Assembly: GCA_034336665.1 (NCBI GenBank)
Contig: JAPFBE010000002.1
Span: forward strand, 15,044,906 to 15,108,905
Length of the DNA: 64,000 nt
Direction of reading: 5' to 3'
Source: Luscinia megarhynchos
Taxonomy: Eukaryota; Chordata; Aves; Passeriformes; Turdidae
Part shown: positions 50,308 through 62,690 of the stretch, piece after piece
Numbering within the stretch: position 1 is the stretch's first letter
Layout: every line of letters begins with the position of its first letter
The notes under the pieces: model-generated
What the model saw: only the letters and a program-made list of their open reading frames with translations
What the model was told of the DNA's origin: nothing
Database searches by the model: none
Translations under genes and position numbers: made by a program

Positions 50308-52539
50308 GTAGGGATTATTTTTAACTTGGATCCTTTCCCAGACCCAGCTCAGAGCATGACTACACAACGCTTATGTCAGCACAAGGAAGCCATCTAATGA
50401 GCACCCATGAGGGGGGCAGGATCGCTGCCATCACTATCCTCACCACCTTAATGAGCTTGTAAGACAACGGCCTACAGACAGCAGGTTAAAAAGTCACAGA
50501 GCTTCAGTAAATTGAGGATGGCACATAAAAAAACAAAAAAATGAAACCCAAAATTCATACACACAGGTTATCTAGCCACTGCCATGTCAAGCTGCCAAAA
50601 TACAGCAAAAGCACAGGGCCCTCCACTGAGGAAAAGCAACCCTGCACTCAGCTCCACCAAAACCCCAATGCAGAAGGGCTCCTGACATGCACCCATGGAA
50701 GATCTTGGTCTTTACTACTTTCTAAGTAGGATATGCAAAGAAAATCTGCATCTTGTAAACCACTGGTATCTCAAAATGATCTTTCTCTAGTCCTTTTGGC
50801 TAGGCATGCTCTCTCTGCCCTGCTCTATCCCTGCAGAGACACCAAACAGCCCAGCCCCAACTCAAGGAGGAAGCATAAAAGCAAAAGAGAAGGGAAGGTG
50901 AACAAATCAAACAATTCTCCTTCCTCATGACCTGTGGGTGCAAACCATTACAACAAATTGTGTAACCTTAAACACATGTTAAGATGGAGACAAAAATCCA
51001 TGATTACTGCTTATGGTGTTTGTGCTGACCAGTGCATTATTACTGCTCTGGTGGCAATCAGTGAATCTGTCATGAAAAGAAAGGATGTGTTGGGTTTGCT
51101 ATCGATCCTTATAATTCCTGTCTGAGAATACTTATACCATTTTGAAATATAGCCCAAAAGAGCACTGTTATTCCGGAACTGAGCTGCTTTTGGAAGAGGA
51201 GTAAAAAGCAGTTATATACTCTTAGATATCTTCTTGAGGTTGCAAACAATTGTTCCTGGCTTTACAGATACCTTTTCTGATCCTTTAAGTGTTTTCTTTC
51301 CCCTATAGCTGAAAGAGCCACACACAAATAAAGAGAAATCTGGCTATCCCAAGAAATCATGTGACTATACACAGAGAGCTGTCAAGTATGCACAAAATAA
51401 ACTAACTGAAATAATATGATTTTTCCTCCTCTAATATCCTTCATTTATAGTCACTGTCGGTGTGACAACCAATAACATCAATAAATGGAATGATTTCATG
51501 CAGCACTTTCCATATTGAGATATTCTATATCCCATTGTGCAGCAGACCAGTTTATATCACTTTGTATTAAGGCAACAGAGTAAGGCACCTCAGATTAAGC
51601 CTGGAATGGTAACCATTCCCTCCAACCAGAGCTAAAACCCAGACTAACAGACTGTGACTATTGCCAGATCTCCTCTTTCTCCTCAGTGAAGTCTCAATTA
51701 TCACCAGCGGATGGAGGCAGAAGCACAAGCCTCTGATGGCATCCAAAACTGCCCCCAAAAATGCATATGAAAACATGTATTCCAAGCATGGCTAGAACAA
51801 CAGTAGCAAACAAAACATATGATGGCAATCCAAGTGTTACAACAAATTGTCCATTGTAGCTGGAAAACAGAGAAACGCAGCCCTGAAAAGGGATCAGAAC
51901 AATACTGACTTAAAAATTGTTAAGAGTTCTTCTAAAGTGGACATTCTAGCATACTCATAAAGCACGTTTTTTTGAAGGTAGGAAAAAATATGACAAAACA
52001 GGTTAATAAACTAAATGTAAGTAATAAGGAAAATACAAAGATATAAACCAGAAGAAATCTGAGCTAAGAAATGAACTAATATTTTATGTGGCTATGTCTG
52101 TGAAATTTAATACAATTCCTAATTCTTGGTATCTTGGATAACACCTGTGTGTTTTCCAGACCTCGGTTTCAGAAGTTTACTATTTGTTTCACACATGGTT
52201 TTAGAAAGACTGTGGTCTCCAATAGTGAAGTTCTGTCCTCCATCCCACGCATGTTCCCACTGACTCCAATCAGCCTAAAGTTAACTATAAATACAATGAA
52301 AAATCTAAAGTAGCTTGTTGCCTAATTTTTCCCTTTTTTTTTTTCTGGTGTGCTATTAGGCTATTCATAACGAATATAAAATATTTTTTTTTAATTGACG
52401 GGTAGGACAAACAAAGGTTCTAATATATTACAAACCTATTTGATGCAAAACACTAGATATGTGTTCTAGGTCTCTGTTTTTCAGATCTTCATTATCAACT
52501 TCTGACTTCTTTTCATTCCATTAATGCTTTCAACAGGTT

Positions 52540-52760
52540 ATTAAAAAGCACAGTCTAGCTAATTTACAGTAATGTTTAGGATACCTACTCTAAATTTATG
52601 GAAGAAATCAATAAATTAATCAATCAACAAAAAGGAACAGAAAAGTGACAAAACACATTTTGCTCTATTACTGTGGCAATTCTAAATGGTGTTTTAATTA
52701 TTCATATAAATATCTCTAATGCATTAGTAAACGTGATATATTGCACACCTACTTTTTTTT
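52540..52760. promoter_or_regulatory. Candidate enhancer with PBX-HOX and paired-type sites
   Basis: The segment 52607-52626 carries, on the minus strand, TGATTGAT (52626-52619) overlapping TGATTAAT (52622-52615). Both fit bipartite PBX-HOX consensus forms. About 100 bases right lies a perfect 12-base palindrome, CTAATGCATTAG (52716-52727), which contains TAAT-GC-ATTA, the dimer site for paired-class homeodomains. The sequence between is complex and AT-rich, with TTTTAATTATTC. This is the best homeodomain cluster in the window. Enhancer activity and conservation remain inference. Confidence 0.35.
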
Positions 52761-55539
52761 TTTTAATTCTTGGGTCCCAATTCAGGAATGTGGTTCCTTG
52801 CAGAAATACAAAGAAGGCTTCAGATTACCTTTGATTCTGTATACTCAAATGCTGTCCTGCTTTGCATCCAGAATACCACAAGATTACTTACTCCACAGCA
52901 CTCTCTGCTGAGAGTAGATACATAGGGAAAGTCACATAATGTCACCCTTGTAACACACCACCCAACACAACTTCTCCATCGCTCCTGCCAGAGCCAACAA
53001 GCAAACTCCCAGAACTGCAGCTTGAAAGGGGAGGCAATCATGTATATTAACTTTCCACTGGGAAAACTAGGATGAAGCAATGAGCTAGTGAGTATCTTTG
53101 GGAAGAGACGTCAGTCTAAATTCTGGGCCTGTCTGGCCAAGCCCCTCCTCCTTTTTCATCAACATGTAAAATTCTGTGCATCTTCTGTACCCAGCACGCC
53201 AGGCAATGTTACTGTTATTCACAGCCACGCTCACTGTACCCACCCCGTAGCTACACTGAAGTAGTAACTACCATCCTTGTCCCAGGAGAGACACCAATAG
53301 CACAAAGAATGCTGCAAAGCCTCTGAGTGATTCTGTGTAGAGGTGGAATTTTTCAAATTATGATAATGAACTTCAAAAGAGAGAGCGCAGAGCTGCACAG
53401 ATACAGCCCCTTTTTACGTCAGAAGGCACAAAAAGGGTTGACTAACTTCTACTGCTTATTTTATGTTATTATCTCACCCCTCCCTTATTTAGCAACTTCC
53501 TCCTTAAGCCTTGGCATCTCTTCTCCATTTCCCTCACAATCCTGGGGCCCTTTCCTCCCAAGATTGTCATCTACTGGACGTTCCCCCTCCCTGACCACTA
53601 CCCACATCCCAGTCTTTGTTCTGGCTCCCTACAGCCGTCAGCGTCTGGACAGGCTTCACATTCACTCCAGATTTATTGCTCTCCTGCTCTTCAAAGATTG
53701 TGAAGCAGGTCTTCATTCAGCTGCTCTTGCCTGCCATGATGGGGAGCAGTGTATAGAAACTGGAAAGAGCTCATGAGCACCAGGCGAGCAGGGCTTTGCA
53801 ACTGAAACCCAAGGCAGAAATGCACGCCATGTGACTTATTTAGTTCAAAGCTGAAATGTTTCTGTCTAGGATGTCTGTTTGTATCTCAAGTCACAAAGAA
53901 GCCATTAGTACCAATAATGTGTCATTACGGGGGCGTCAGCAGAGACTCCACAGCTAAGGTTAATTTGAGATGCATAATTTAAAGCAGAACTAAAATCCCT
54001 CCATTTCACACTTTAATGACTCAATTCAAATCATTCTTCAAATTTGACACAGCAGCTCTTAAGGGGACACTTGTATTTTTTTCTTGTCTCTTTTTTCTGA
54101 CCAATTTTAAGTAGAATACTTACCTAGTGCAGAAGTAAAATACACAGATCTTCCATTTACAACCACTTTAACCTGTCTTCCCCCTCACATTTCTTTTCAG
54201 CAGTTTCATACTTCACACATTCACTCTGACACATTAGAATATGCATGATACAGGCCACTTCCGCAAGTTAAAAAAAAACCAAGCCCATTCTGAGTTAAAA
54301 TTTCACTCATCGTAACCCCAGGGATTTTGCCAAGAACAGCTGACAACACTGTTTATCTTAAACATACCACATCACTTAGGTAACAGTAGTACCCCCACAA
54401 TTCTTTGTCCTTAGTATTTCTACTCTCAGCATCCTGCTAAAATACATTAAATACATAATCTCTGGTTTCCAAACTAAGGAAAAGACAGAAGGATGCTGTG
54501 GTTCAACAAGTGCTTCAAGCTGGTCCAAGTCTCCCAAATCACTGATAATTTGTTTTGTCAGGCAACTTCCCTGAGAACAGCTGATAAAACACAGAAATAA
54601 TGAAGCAAAAACTCATCACAACATAACGAAGCAGCATGATAGTGAGATCCTCATGCTGCTGAAGATGCAACACCTCTCTATCAGACATCTCCTGCCTGTT
54701 GCTGTGGATTCTCACGTAATGTTATAAAAATGTGTAGAAACATCAAATGATTTTTGTAATCTGACAACTCTATTTTGTCCTGGACTTTCAAGAAATCACA
54801 GCTCAAGCACACAGACATTCTTTGGAGAGCTGCCCTCAATGCTAAAAATGGCAGTGGAATTGCACAAGGCTGGGGGGAGGGGAGGAAAGAAAATTCCAAG
54901 AAAACTTTGACTCATCCATTGTAATTCATCAGGTTTTTGGAGCAGAGAATGGAATGCCGTCAAGCTAAAATTGACAGAGCTATTTTCTGATCTCTGAGTG
55001 ATGTCAATACTTCACAAATCCACAAGTGCTGGGAAAATTTTTCTCTGCAAAATTCTAAGAATGACTCTTAAAATTTGTTGGGTTGGGGGGGAACCCAGAG
55101 CTAAAAGAGGTACTTGAAATTAAACTCCTATGTAGGTGTGTTTTTGAATACTGAGAGTATTAGGCTTCACAGCTTTTTGCTATCTGTGACTCAGACTTGC
55201 TGCCACAGGTGTCAAGTGATCAGGGACTTAACTGGAGCTTTACAGAAACCTGCTGTTTTGTGATTATTTTTTTAACTATACGTTTAAAAATTCACCCTCA
55301 ATGACAGACGAAAAGCAAGCTTTTCCACTCAGTACAGACCTGATTCTTTCCAGTCACCACATTTTACTGTCCTGTCAATTTTCACCTAGTAAAGCAGATT
55401 TTTCCAGTCTTCTGTAGTTTAATTCTTACAGCTTGCAGAATCACATCATGTCCACCATGGTTTTCAGAACAACACAATGTCAACCAAATCTAACAGGCAA
55501 AACGGCTTCAATAAAGTTCTGAGAATAACACATCTACTC

Positions 55540-55700
55540 TGGCACGCCAACGCACTATTTTTAATTGAAGCTCATTAAAGATGTAATAGAAGAAAAATTA
55601 TATTCAACTCCAGCACTGTTCCATCAATGCAATGAGATAATCATGCTGCTGTGCTATACATAAAGCAATATTTATGAGTAGTGGTTTAGGTAATTTAATG
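55540..55700. promoter_or_regulatory. Candidate conserved non-coding element
   Basis: A repeat-free, AT-rich but complex block with TTTTAATTGAAGC, CTCATTAAAGATG, GAGATAATCATGC and AGGTAATTTAATGG, mixing TAAT and GATAAT-type cores. An enhancer is plausible. It cannot be separated from chance without alignment. Confidence 0.2.
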
Positions 55701-56691
55701 GAAAGGCAGAAAGTAATGATTCATTCCTTGTTCTATCTGTTGCTGAAAAATTACTTTTGCCAATTGCAGGGCCCAAGCAGGCACACAGAGAGATTGGTTT
55801 CAAATGTTAGTAAAACAGAGACCTGGAAAATGAAAAGAGACAAGACAGTTGAAATGCCGAACAAAAGGAAAAAATCTGGATTACAGATGAGAATTACTTT
55901 ACAGAGCAGCATACAAATGCAGGCCTCTGAAGTAATTTAAACCAAATGTAGATTGAAACTGAAGTCATTTAGTGAGTCAGCACAGTAATAGGACACTAAA
56001 ATTACATGTGAGAAAAGCGCAATCCTTTTTCTATAGCACACTGTATTTTATTCCAAATTTACCCAAAAATAAATTCATTGTCTCCTTAGTCTTGTACCTT
56101 CTTCACTTCCTTTGGACTCAACCTCTACCTTCCAGAATAAAGCAAACTGTGCAGGCTGACTAGTTTTGAGCTCTGATGTCTAGGACTTGAACTTCCCTTT
56201 CACAAAAGTTTCATCTCCAGACCATGACCACATTAATAAACAATCGTTGGCATGAACACTACTGACCCTCTTCCAAGTTATGATTACTTTCCTCTGAAAA
56301 TCTATTTTTTAAAAAATATTAACAGTTAAAACCAAAACTGTAAAGAATCATAACAGGTTCTGCCCCCCAGAGGTTTCAGTCACCTACAGCTTGGTGCAGA
56401 TGGGGACTTCAGTGCTAAATACGCCCACCATCAGTCATAGAAAAGCTTTGCTTTCTATCTGCCTCAAATATTTTTTAAAACCATAACTGTTTTTAAACTT
56501 AAAAAGCAATCTTCATCTCATTCTTGCCTCATACTTTCAAAAAAATGTAATTCTGTGAAAGCCACAACAATGGCTTGTTCAACAGAGACTGCTACTCTCT
56601 GAAGTGCTTTCTCATATAGATTTGTATGGACAGACATGGGTAGAAATGAATACTCCAAAAATATCCACAATAGATAACAAGCAGCGTCTAG

Positions 56692-56729
56692 AAACAAAAC
56701 AAAACAAAACAAAACAAAAACCAAAAACC
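56692..56729 (+). repeat. AAAAC microsatellite
   Basis: A nearly perfect run of AAAAC units followed by AAAAACC variants, about 38 bases. It is likely length-polymorphic. On the minus strand it gives a phenylalanine- and leucine-rich artefact frame. Confidence 0.85.
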
Positions 56730-57697
56730 CAACCATGCACTGCAAATTGGAACAAATGCCTACAGTAGCAACAGCACAGGAAGAGCAAAATGTTATTGCA
56801 CATTACTGGCCTGCAGCCCACAATTACAAAAAATACTGCAGTATTCCACGGTAACAGTGTAAAATATTATCATTTCAAACAAGCAGCTGCAGCACCCTGC
56901 CCACAGCAGCCACGTTGCAGAGAGCCAGGGGAGGAGAGGGCTGCCAAAGGACTTCCCACTGCAGAGAGGGAGTGGGCCACAGGGTTGGTGAGCCCTTGGG
57001 ACACTTTTCCTCACATCCACAGCTTCATCAGGGCACCAAAGATCACTGCTGGGCAGCAAAACACTCGCACCACATGGGCTCCAGCACCTGAGCACTCCAG
57101 CAGAAGGGAGTCATGGCACTCACTCTGTACTCTCCCTCTTGCTGTAGCATGCCTTCTGCCAAATGTGCATTTTCACACTGTCTTGGATTCAATAAAATCT
57201 CCCCATCCCAGCTCCCCTGCACTAATTACCTGGCCCTCGCTTAACACCCAGCCAACAGGTTTTAACAGTGGCCTAGCCAGCAGCTCCCAAAGCAGGGATT
57301 GGCATACACTGCCATTATGATGGCTACCATTCACCTCCCCAGACAGCAAACAGTTGCTCCACTACAGGTCAGCAAAAGGAGAGACAACACACACACAAGT
57401 TTATCAGCAACACCCATGTCGACTGCTGCACCCAAGGATGGCCAGCACAGAGGGCAGTCCCACCACAGCAAACAGAAAATCCCAAAAAGCAACAGGTAAG
57501 TCCATCTGCTCACTGGCATGCACTGCACCCTAATGAACAGCCCTAAGTTAGCATTTGTAGGAATAACACCTACTACATTTGGGCTCTACATGGATTAAAA
57601 AAGACCATCTAAGAAGCCAGATGCTTTCTGCAAACTTAATGCACTTGCAGAACAAGCAATCAGAGGAAAAGCAAAGTGGAAACCTGAACTAATGCAC

Positions 57698-58299
57698 TAT
57701 CCTGGTTTCAGCTGAGATAGAGTTCATCTTCTTCCCAGTAGCTTGTATGTTTTGTGGGTTTTGGATTTGGCATGAGAATAATGTTAATAACACACTCATG
57801 TTTCAGTTGCTCAGTAGTCAAGGACTTATCCTAAGTCAAGGACTTTCCATTTTCCCATGTTCTGCCAGCAAGGAGGTGCACAAGAAGCTGGGAGGGAGCA
57901 TGACTGGGACAGCTGGCCCGAACTGGCCAAAGGGATATTCCATACAATAGGGCATCCTGCTCCATTTGTCAGCTGGGGGAGTTGCCCAGGAGGGACTGAT
58001 GGCTGCTCAGGGACAGGCTGGTATCAGTCAGGGAGTGGTGAGCAGCTGTGTTGTGTATCACTTATCTTTCTCGGGTTTTATTTCTCTTTCTCTCCTGGTC
58101 GCCTCCCTTTTCATTACATTATCATCATTATTATAATTACCACTACTATTGTTATTATTGTGGCTGTTGTTCTATAATTATTAAACTGTTCCTATCTCAC
58201 CTCATGGTTTTTACCTACTTTTTGGCCATCCCACTGTGGGGATACAGTGAGTGAGTGGCTGCATAGCACTTGGTTGTCATCTGGGGTCAAGCCATGATA
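57698..58299 (+). mobile_element. Solitary LTR of an endogenous retrovirus (songbird type)
   Basis: About 600 bases match, by recognition, an LTR common in songbird genomes. It starts with a CCTGGTTTCAGCTGAGATAG block, then a GGACTTTCCATTTTC-like block, GCACAAGAAGCTGGGAGGG, CTGGCCAAAGGGATATTCC, CTGGGGGAGTTG, an ATT-rich microsatellite-like stretch and a GTGAGTGAGTGGCTGCATAG block before the end. The ends have decayed from the usual TG...CA. No primer-binding site follows the right end and no viral genes flank it, so it is a solo LTR left by recombination. No target duplication is clear. The expected TATA region before CTGGGGGAG appears mutated. Confidence 0.72.
58180..58185 (+). promoter_or_regulatory. 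Poly(A) signal inside the LTR
   Basis: ATTAAA lies in the right third of the LTR just after the ATT-rich stretch, where the family carries its polyadenylation signal. It could still end transcripts on the plus strand, though the upstream promoter region looks decayed. Confidence 0.45.
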
Positions 58300-60145
58300 C
58301 TCATGTTTCCTATACAGCCTGGAAAATAGGATAGATTCTCCAGAAAAAACTGCCAAAGTCTGAGCTTTGCCTCATCTATCAGATATTTGGCCTCTCCTCA
58401 CAGTCCAATGAGCCTGAAGTTAAGTTTGAAATAAACAAACACTGTTGGGACACTTTTAGAGATATTTGAATCATGATGAAACTGTTTCTCATGCAGCCAG
58501 CCAGAGATATGATGTTTTCAGGGGGGAGCAAATTAACTGCCATACCTAAATACTACCCAGTTCACCTGCATTTCTCATCTTTCCCACATCAGATTTTCTC
58601 TGCCAAATACAAAGGAGACTGTAGTGTATGTATGGGCAGTATATATGCAATAAACTGCAGTAGTATATGCACTAGATTGAAATACTGCATTTTTGTATCC
58701 TCATGAGCAATTCACTGGATTAAAGATTCAAAGTCCCACAGGGAGTACTGCAAATACGCATTAAGTCTCTGGGTGCTGGATTTGACTCTCTGACGTATGT
58801 AACAGATGTGTAAAGTAACACATAACCAGATGCCTCTCTAGTGCATGCACAGCTAAAGAGCCCTAAAATGTTGTGTCCAAGGGCAAAAGAAAAGGGAGGG
58901 AATTAAAACAGAACCACATATCTAGCGAGAAAAGAAAAATTTAGGCCTTATGGATTTCTTGTCTACAATGCTGAAATTTTTGATGCCTGTAATTCACCTA
59001 TGGTATCTCAATAGAGGACTTTTCAGGAGGTGGGAGTCTAGCCACTGTGCCTGATTTGCTCCATGCCAGGGTGATAAACCATTTCTTGGTATCTTTAGAA
59101 TTTCAAGGTCCTATCTCCAAAGTCTCCACTGTGATTCAAAGATCTCCATTCAGAAGAGTGGTGTAACTCCTTAGAAGAAAAAAATACTCAGAAAAAAAGA
59201 ACCAAATACCATATGGCTGTATAAAGTCACCACCACAGAGGCCTTTCTCCTTTCCCTGAGTTGGTGTGTCCTGGCCACAATGGCTAGGAGAAAATAGCTG
59301 CTGTGCTTTTACAATAAGCTTCTAAGGCAGAAGAGAATGGTGGGTGAGAAAAAGTCAAAAACTTGTTTAAAAGCCTCAGTTTAAAATTTCTGGCTACTCT
59401 CATTTCATGAAGTAACTTAAAACCCCTCTCTGCTAGAAACTGTGTGAACCACTGACTTCAGATCTGGATCCTGCCTTTTGCAAAGCTGCCGGTGGGCTTG
59501 GATCCAAGGCTTTGGTTCAAGCTCTTATGTACTCCATATTGAAATGACTTATACCATACGTCCTTTATAATAAATAGCCTCACTGTGAGGAAGGACAGTA
59601 TTGGCACAGTTCATTTTTACAGCACTCTTTTGAAAGTTTAGGGAAAGCACTGGAGACATTCCAGCTTTGGAATATCTTGCCTGACGTGGCCTTACAGGGA
59701 GCACAGCGAATGGCTGTGCAAGCTTCACCCACTTTCCTGGGACATGCAGTGTGACAGTGTGAGTCTCAGGCAGTGCCCACCAGAGCCGAGCAGAATGGGC
59801 ATGGTGGCACTGGCACAGCCAGGTCTCACCACAGTGCTGCCCCACACTGTGCCACTGCACTCTCTTGCCTCCCTGCAGTGAAGGTCTCCATTCTCTGTCC
59901 CCACCACCTCCTCTTTACAAAGGCTCACACACACATACTGAAACAGAAGAATAATTCCATTATGTGCCTGGCAGCCTGTGCACTTTCCTTCTGATTCACG
60001 ATAGCGGCGCTTCACTGAAAAGATCCATATACAGGAGGTGGAAAAAAAAATCTTAAGTCTCTAGCAAGCACACGTATTATCAAAGCATCATTTCCACTTA
60101 ACAAGTTGCTTTGGGATCTAAAGCAGCTGATTTGAGGGGAAAATA

Positions 60146-60172
60146 CAAACAAACAAACAAACAAACAAAAAA
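60146..60172 (+). repeat. CAAA microsatellite
   Basis: About six perfect CAAA/AAAC units ending in an A run. Simple tandem repeat, likely variable in length. Confidence 0.88.
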
Positions 60173-61859
60173 GTCTTCTTCCATTTGCCAGGGCAGGGTG
60201 TGGGGAAATCAAACCAGTGCCATCTTTATTGAAGAGCTCCATAAAACTAATGGTTCAGGAAAGCTGAAGAGCATGGTCAGGGGACAATTTGTGACTGATC
60301 ACTGCCATCTGAACATGGCATGCTGACAGCTGAACGAGGAGCAAAACAAAAAAGGCATGTGTTTAATCTGGGCAGGCTTGGTCCCCTGTGTTCACTCCCA
60401 GTGAAAAATACAAAGCAGGAGAGAGTCAGTCTCTATGCCTGCTCAGCTCAGCACCCACATAACTCCCTGGCATATACCACAGGACCTTCTCCAGGCACAT
60501 AAATAGGGGCATTATTTCTTCACATGCTGAAAAAATAAAAAAGAAGAAGGATAGCAATACAATTTAATAAATCCTAAAATGGATCTTTTGCCACCAAAGA
60601 GGTTCCCTCCAATACTCTGACAATGAGCTCCTGCACTCTCCAATACAAAGAAAGCTAAAAACAACCTCAACGATTTTCTGCTAAAATTATAATAAAGGCC
60701 ACACAGATGCTACAAAATACCTTTTCCTGAACTTCAATGTGCACTTCCTCACAGAGCAACAAGAATGCAATTGTGAAAGGAAAATCATGCACGTTATCCT
60801 GGCCGGACATCAGTGAAAAGAAGGTAGCAATTAAAGCATGTTGATTTATGCTCCACAGAACCAAGAAGGAATGCCTGCCTCCAAGAAAGTGGGGCAGACA
60901 GAAAGGAGAGGTGGGCTGAGGGTGATCACCCAACAGGGAGTGCATTTCACTCTCACTGGTTTGGCCAAGACTGTCACCTACACCTGAAACAGGGCTTGCC
61001 CCAGAGAGCAAGGCATTTCCCCACCTCAGCCTTCAAACAGGTTTGCATTAACATCTCATTTCACAACAACAAAAATTGCCTCAGACTTAGAGTCCTGTAT
61101 TCCTGCTTGGGCTCACAGTCCCTAGTGAAAGACCTGCACATAAAAAGGAGCTGGCTACACTGCTTTGAAAAACTTTTGACCTTTTCAGAAAAATCAGCAC
61201 AAATACAAATACTGGACCACTACAGTTTCCCAAGCAATGGCTCCTGTCCGCTGACCAGAAAGGAAATATTTAGCTCCCTGCAGTGGGCCTGTTGATTTCA
61301 AAAGAAACTTAATAGCTCTGTTCCTACAAAGCAAATACAGAGCAATCACCAGGGTTCGGCTATGCTCTCCTCTCTTCGGAAATCTGGTAAGCAACATATG
61401 TCTGCATATGCCACTTGCCAAAAGGTTTTGATTCTCTGCACATTTGTGGGAACGTACACCTTTGCTTCTGCAGATTCCTTACAGCAGTTTTGTCTCTTTC
61501 AGCACAATTGTGGGGCAGAACAGAGTAAAAAACTTACAATTTTTATTTAAGAAAGATACTGGTGTTTTTTAGTGTTCATTTATGCAACATTTTCATTGGT
61601 TAAAAGTTTTACAACTGTAGCATTTTGTCCTTACTAGATTCAGATACTATTCTTTTCCTAATGAGACTAGACAACGCAATTCAGCCTCAGCCAGGGAACT
61701 CTTAGTTCAGTTGCTATTCAAATATCCAAGTGCAATTTACAACTCTGGTTATTTTCTTTATACATTTAACTCCATTTGTTCAAAGACACAATGATGAAGA
61801 AATTAAGGCAGACGTATTATTAAATCTGGTATAGAATTCACAGGCTCTGCTAAGAAGTT

Positions 61860-62420
61860 TGGTATTTCAATGGGGTGTTTAAACATAAAAATGGGAACTA
61901 TGTATTTAATATAAAAATATCAGTTAAGAATGTTGTAAAATCAGATTACTCATGACATTATCACCAACAGTAAGAGATTTGTATATGCATTTTTCTGGCT
62001 GTGTGTTGTATGTTCTTCAATAGCTTCCTTCAATAGTTCCCATATGATATAGATTCCAAACAAGGAAATATTTAGGCTCATGCCTAATTTCGGGGAGAAT
62101 AGCCTCATTGATTTAAACAGCGTTTAACCCTTATAAATGTCAGAATGATTGCCTGTTTGTGGGACTGGAACTCATGGGGCCTATTTTCAAAAAGATAAGC
62201 GCATTACGTGTTTTTACTGCTGTTTCTGTCTGGGTTTGCCGTTACAGTTTTCTCCCTCCCTCTCCTGCCTGTTTTTATTGCCTTCAACAACAATATCATG
62301 ACACTCTGAGGTAAATAATGATTAATTTAATTACAAACTAACTGTAACTTATGACATAAAACCTTCCAATCACTTACCTCAAATCATGAGTGTTTCAAGA
62401 TGCAATTGTTAATCTCCTTT
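61860..62420. promoter_or_regulatory. Extended candidate enhancer or conserved block
   Basis: About 560 bases of repeat-free, complex AT-rich sequence. Motifs include TGATTAAT (62319-62326, PBX-HOX type) within ATGATTAATTTAATTAC, a GATA-type AGATAAG (about 62194) and a repeated TTCAATAG (62016-62023 and 62029-62036). On the minus strand GAG|GTAAGT (donor reading down from about 62380) is a near-perfect splice donor, but the sequence before it has stops in all three frames, so any exon there would be non-coding. Confidence 0.28.
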
Positions 62421-62667
62421 TTTCCCCCCACTCTCACGGGAGATGTTGCAGACTTTTTTTTCTGGTATTTTGCATTAAAACTCTTTCCCTGTGCTCCAGG
62501 ATCTTAAACAAAAACAAAAAAAAATAAACACTCAGAATGAAAATGTCATTTCAAGCAATTGGTGGGTGGCTCAGGGGAAATCCCTGACCTTTTTTGAATG
62601 TATATTTCATTATCTAAAGCAAGTGTGGTAACTTCCTCCAGCAGCAGCTCTTCTGTGAGCTGAACTT

Positions 62668-62690
62668 AAAAAAAAAAAAAAAAAAAAAAA
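62668..62690 (+). repeat. Poly-A run, 23 bases
   Basis: The longest homopolymer in the window, followed by a GAAAAG unit. No retroposon body is recognisable upstream. Birds have few recent SINEs, so it is more likely a grown homopolymer. Confidence 0.85.

Larger units (their letters stand above)
48461..57697. other. Non-coding unique sequence right of the CpG island
   Basis: No gene recognised. Long frames at 48579-49187, 53327-53776 and 56790-57320 lack any domain. It holds A/T-run repeats (48651, 49180, 50291, 56692), a homeodomain and PBX-HOX cluster (52540-52760), a candidate element at 53920-54070 with an AP-1 motif, another at 55540-55700, and a strong consensus donor CAG|GTAAGT at 57493-57501. 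Otherwise nothing I can support. Confidence 0.6.

Noticed and set aside
53327..53776. 149-codon open frame on the plus strand
   Set aside because: Pro/Ser/Leu-rich from pyrimidine-rich DNA, no domain, no exon boundaries.
56790..57320. 176-codon open frame on the plus strand
   Set aside because: No family resemblance. An overlapping 100-codon frame on the other strand fits GC-rich chance openness.
57331..57528. Hydrophobic 65-residue frame on the minus strand resembling a membrane protein
   Set aside because: The hydrophobicity comes from translating purine-rich plus-strand sequence in reverse. No start context or homology.
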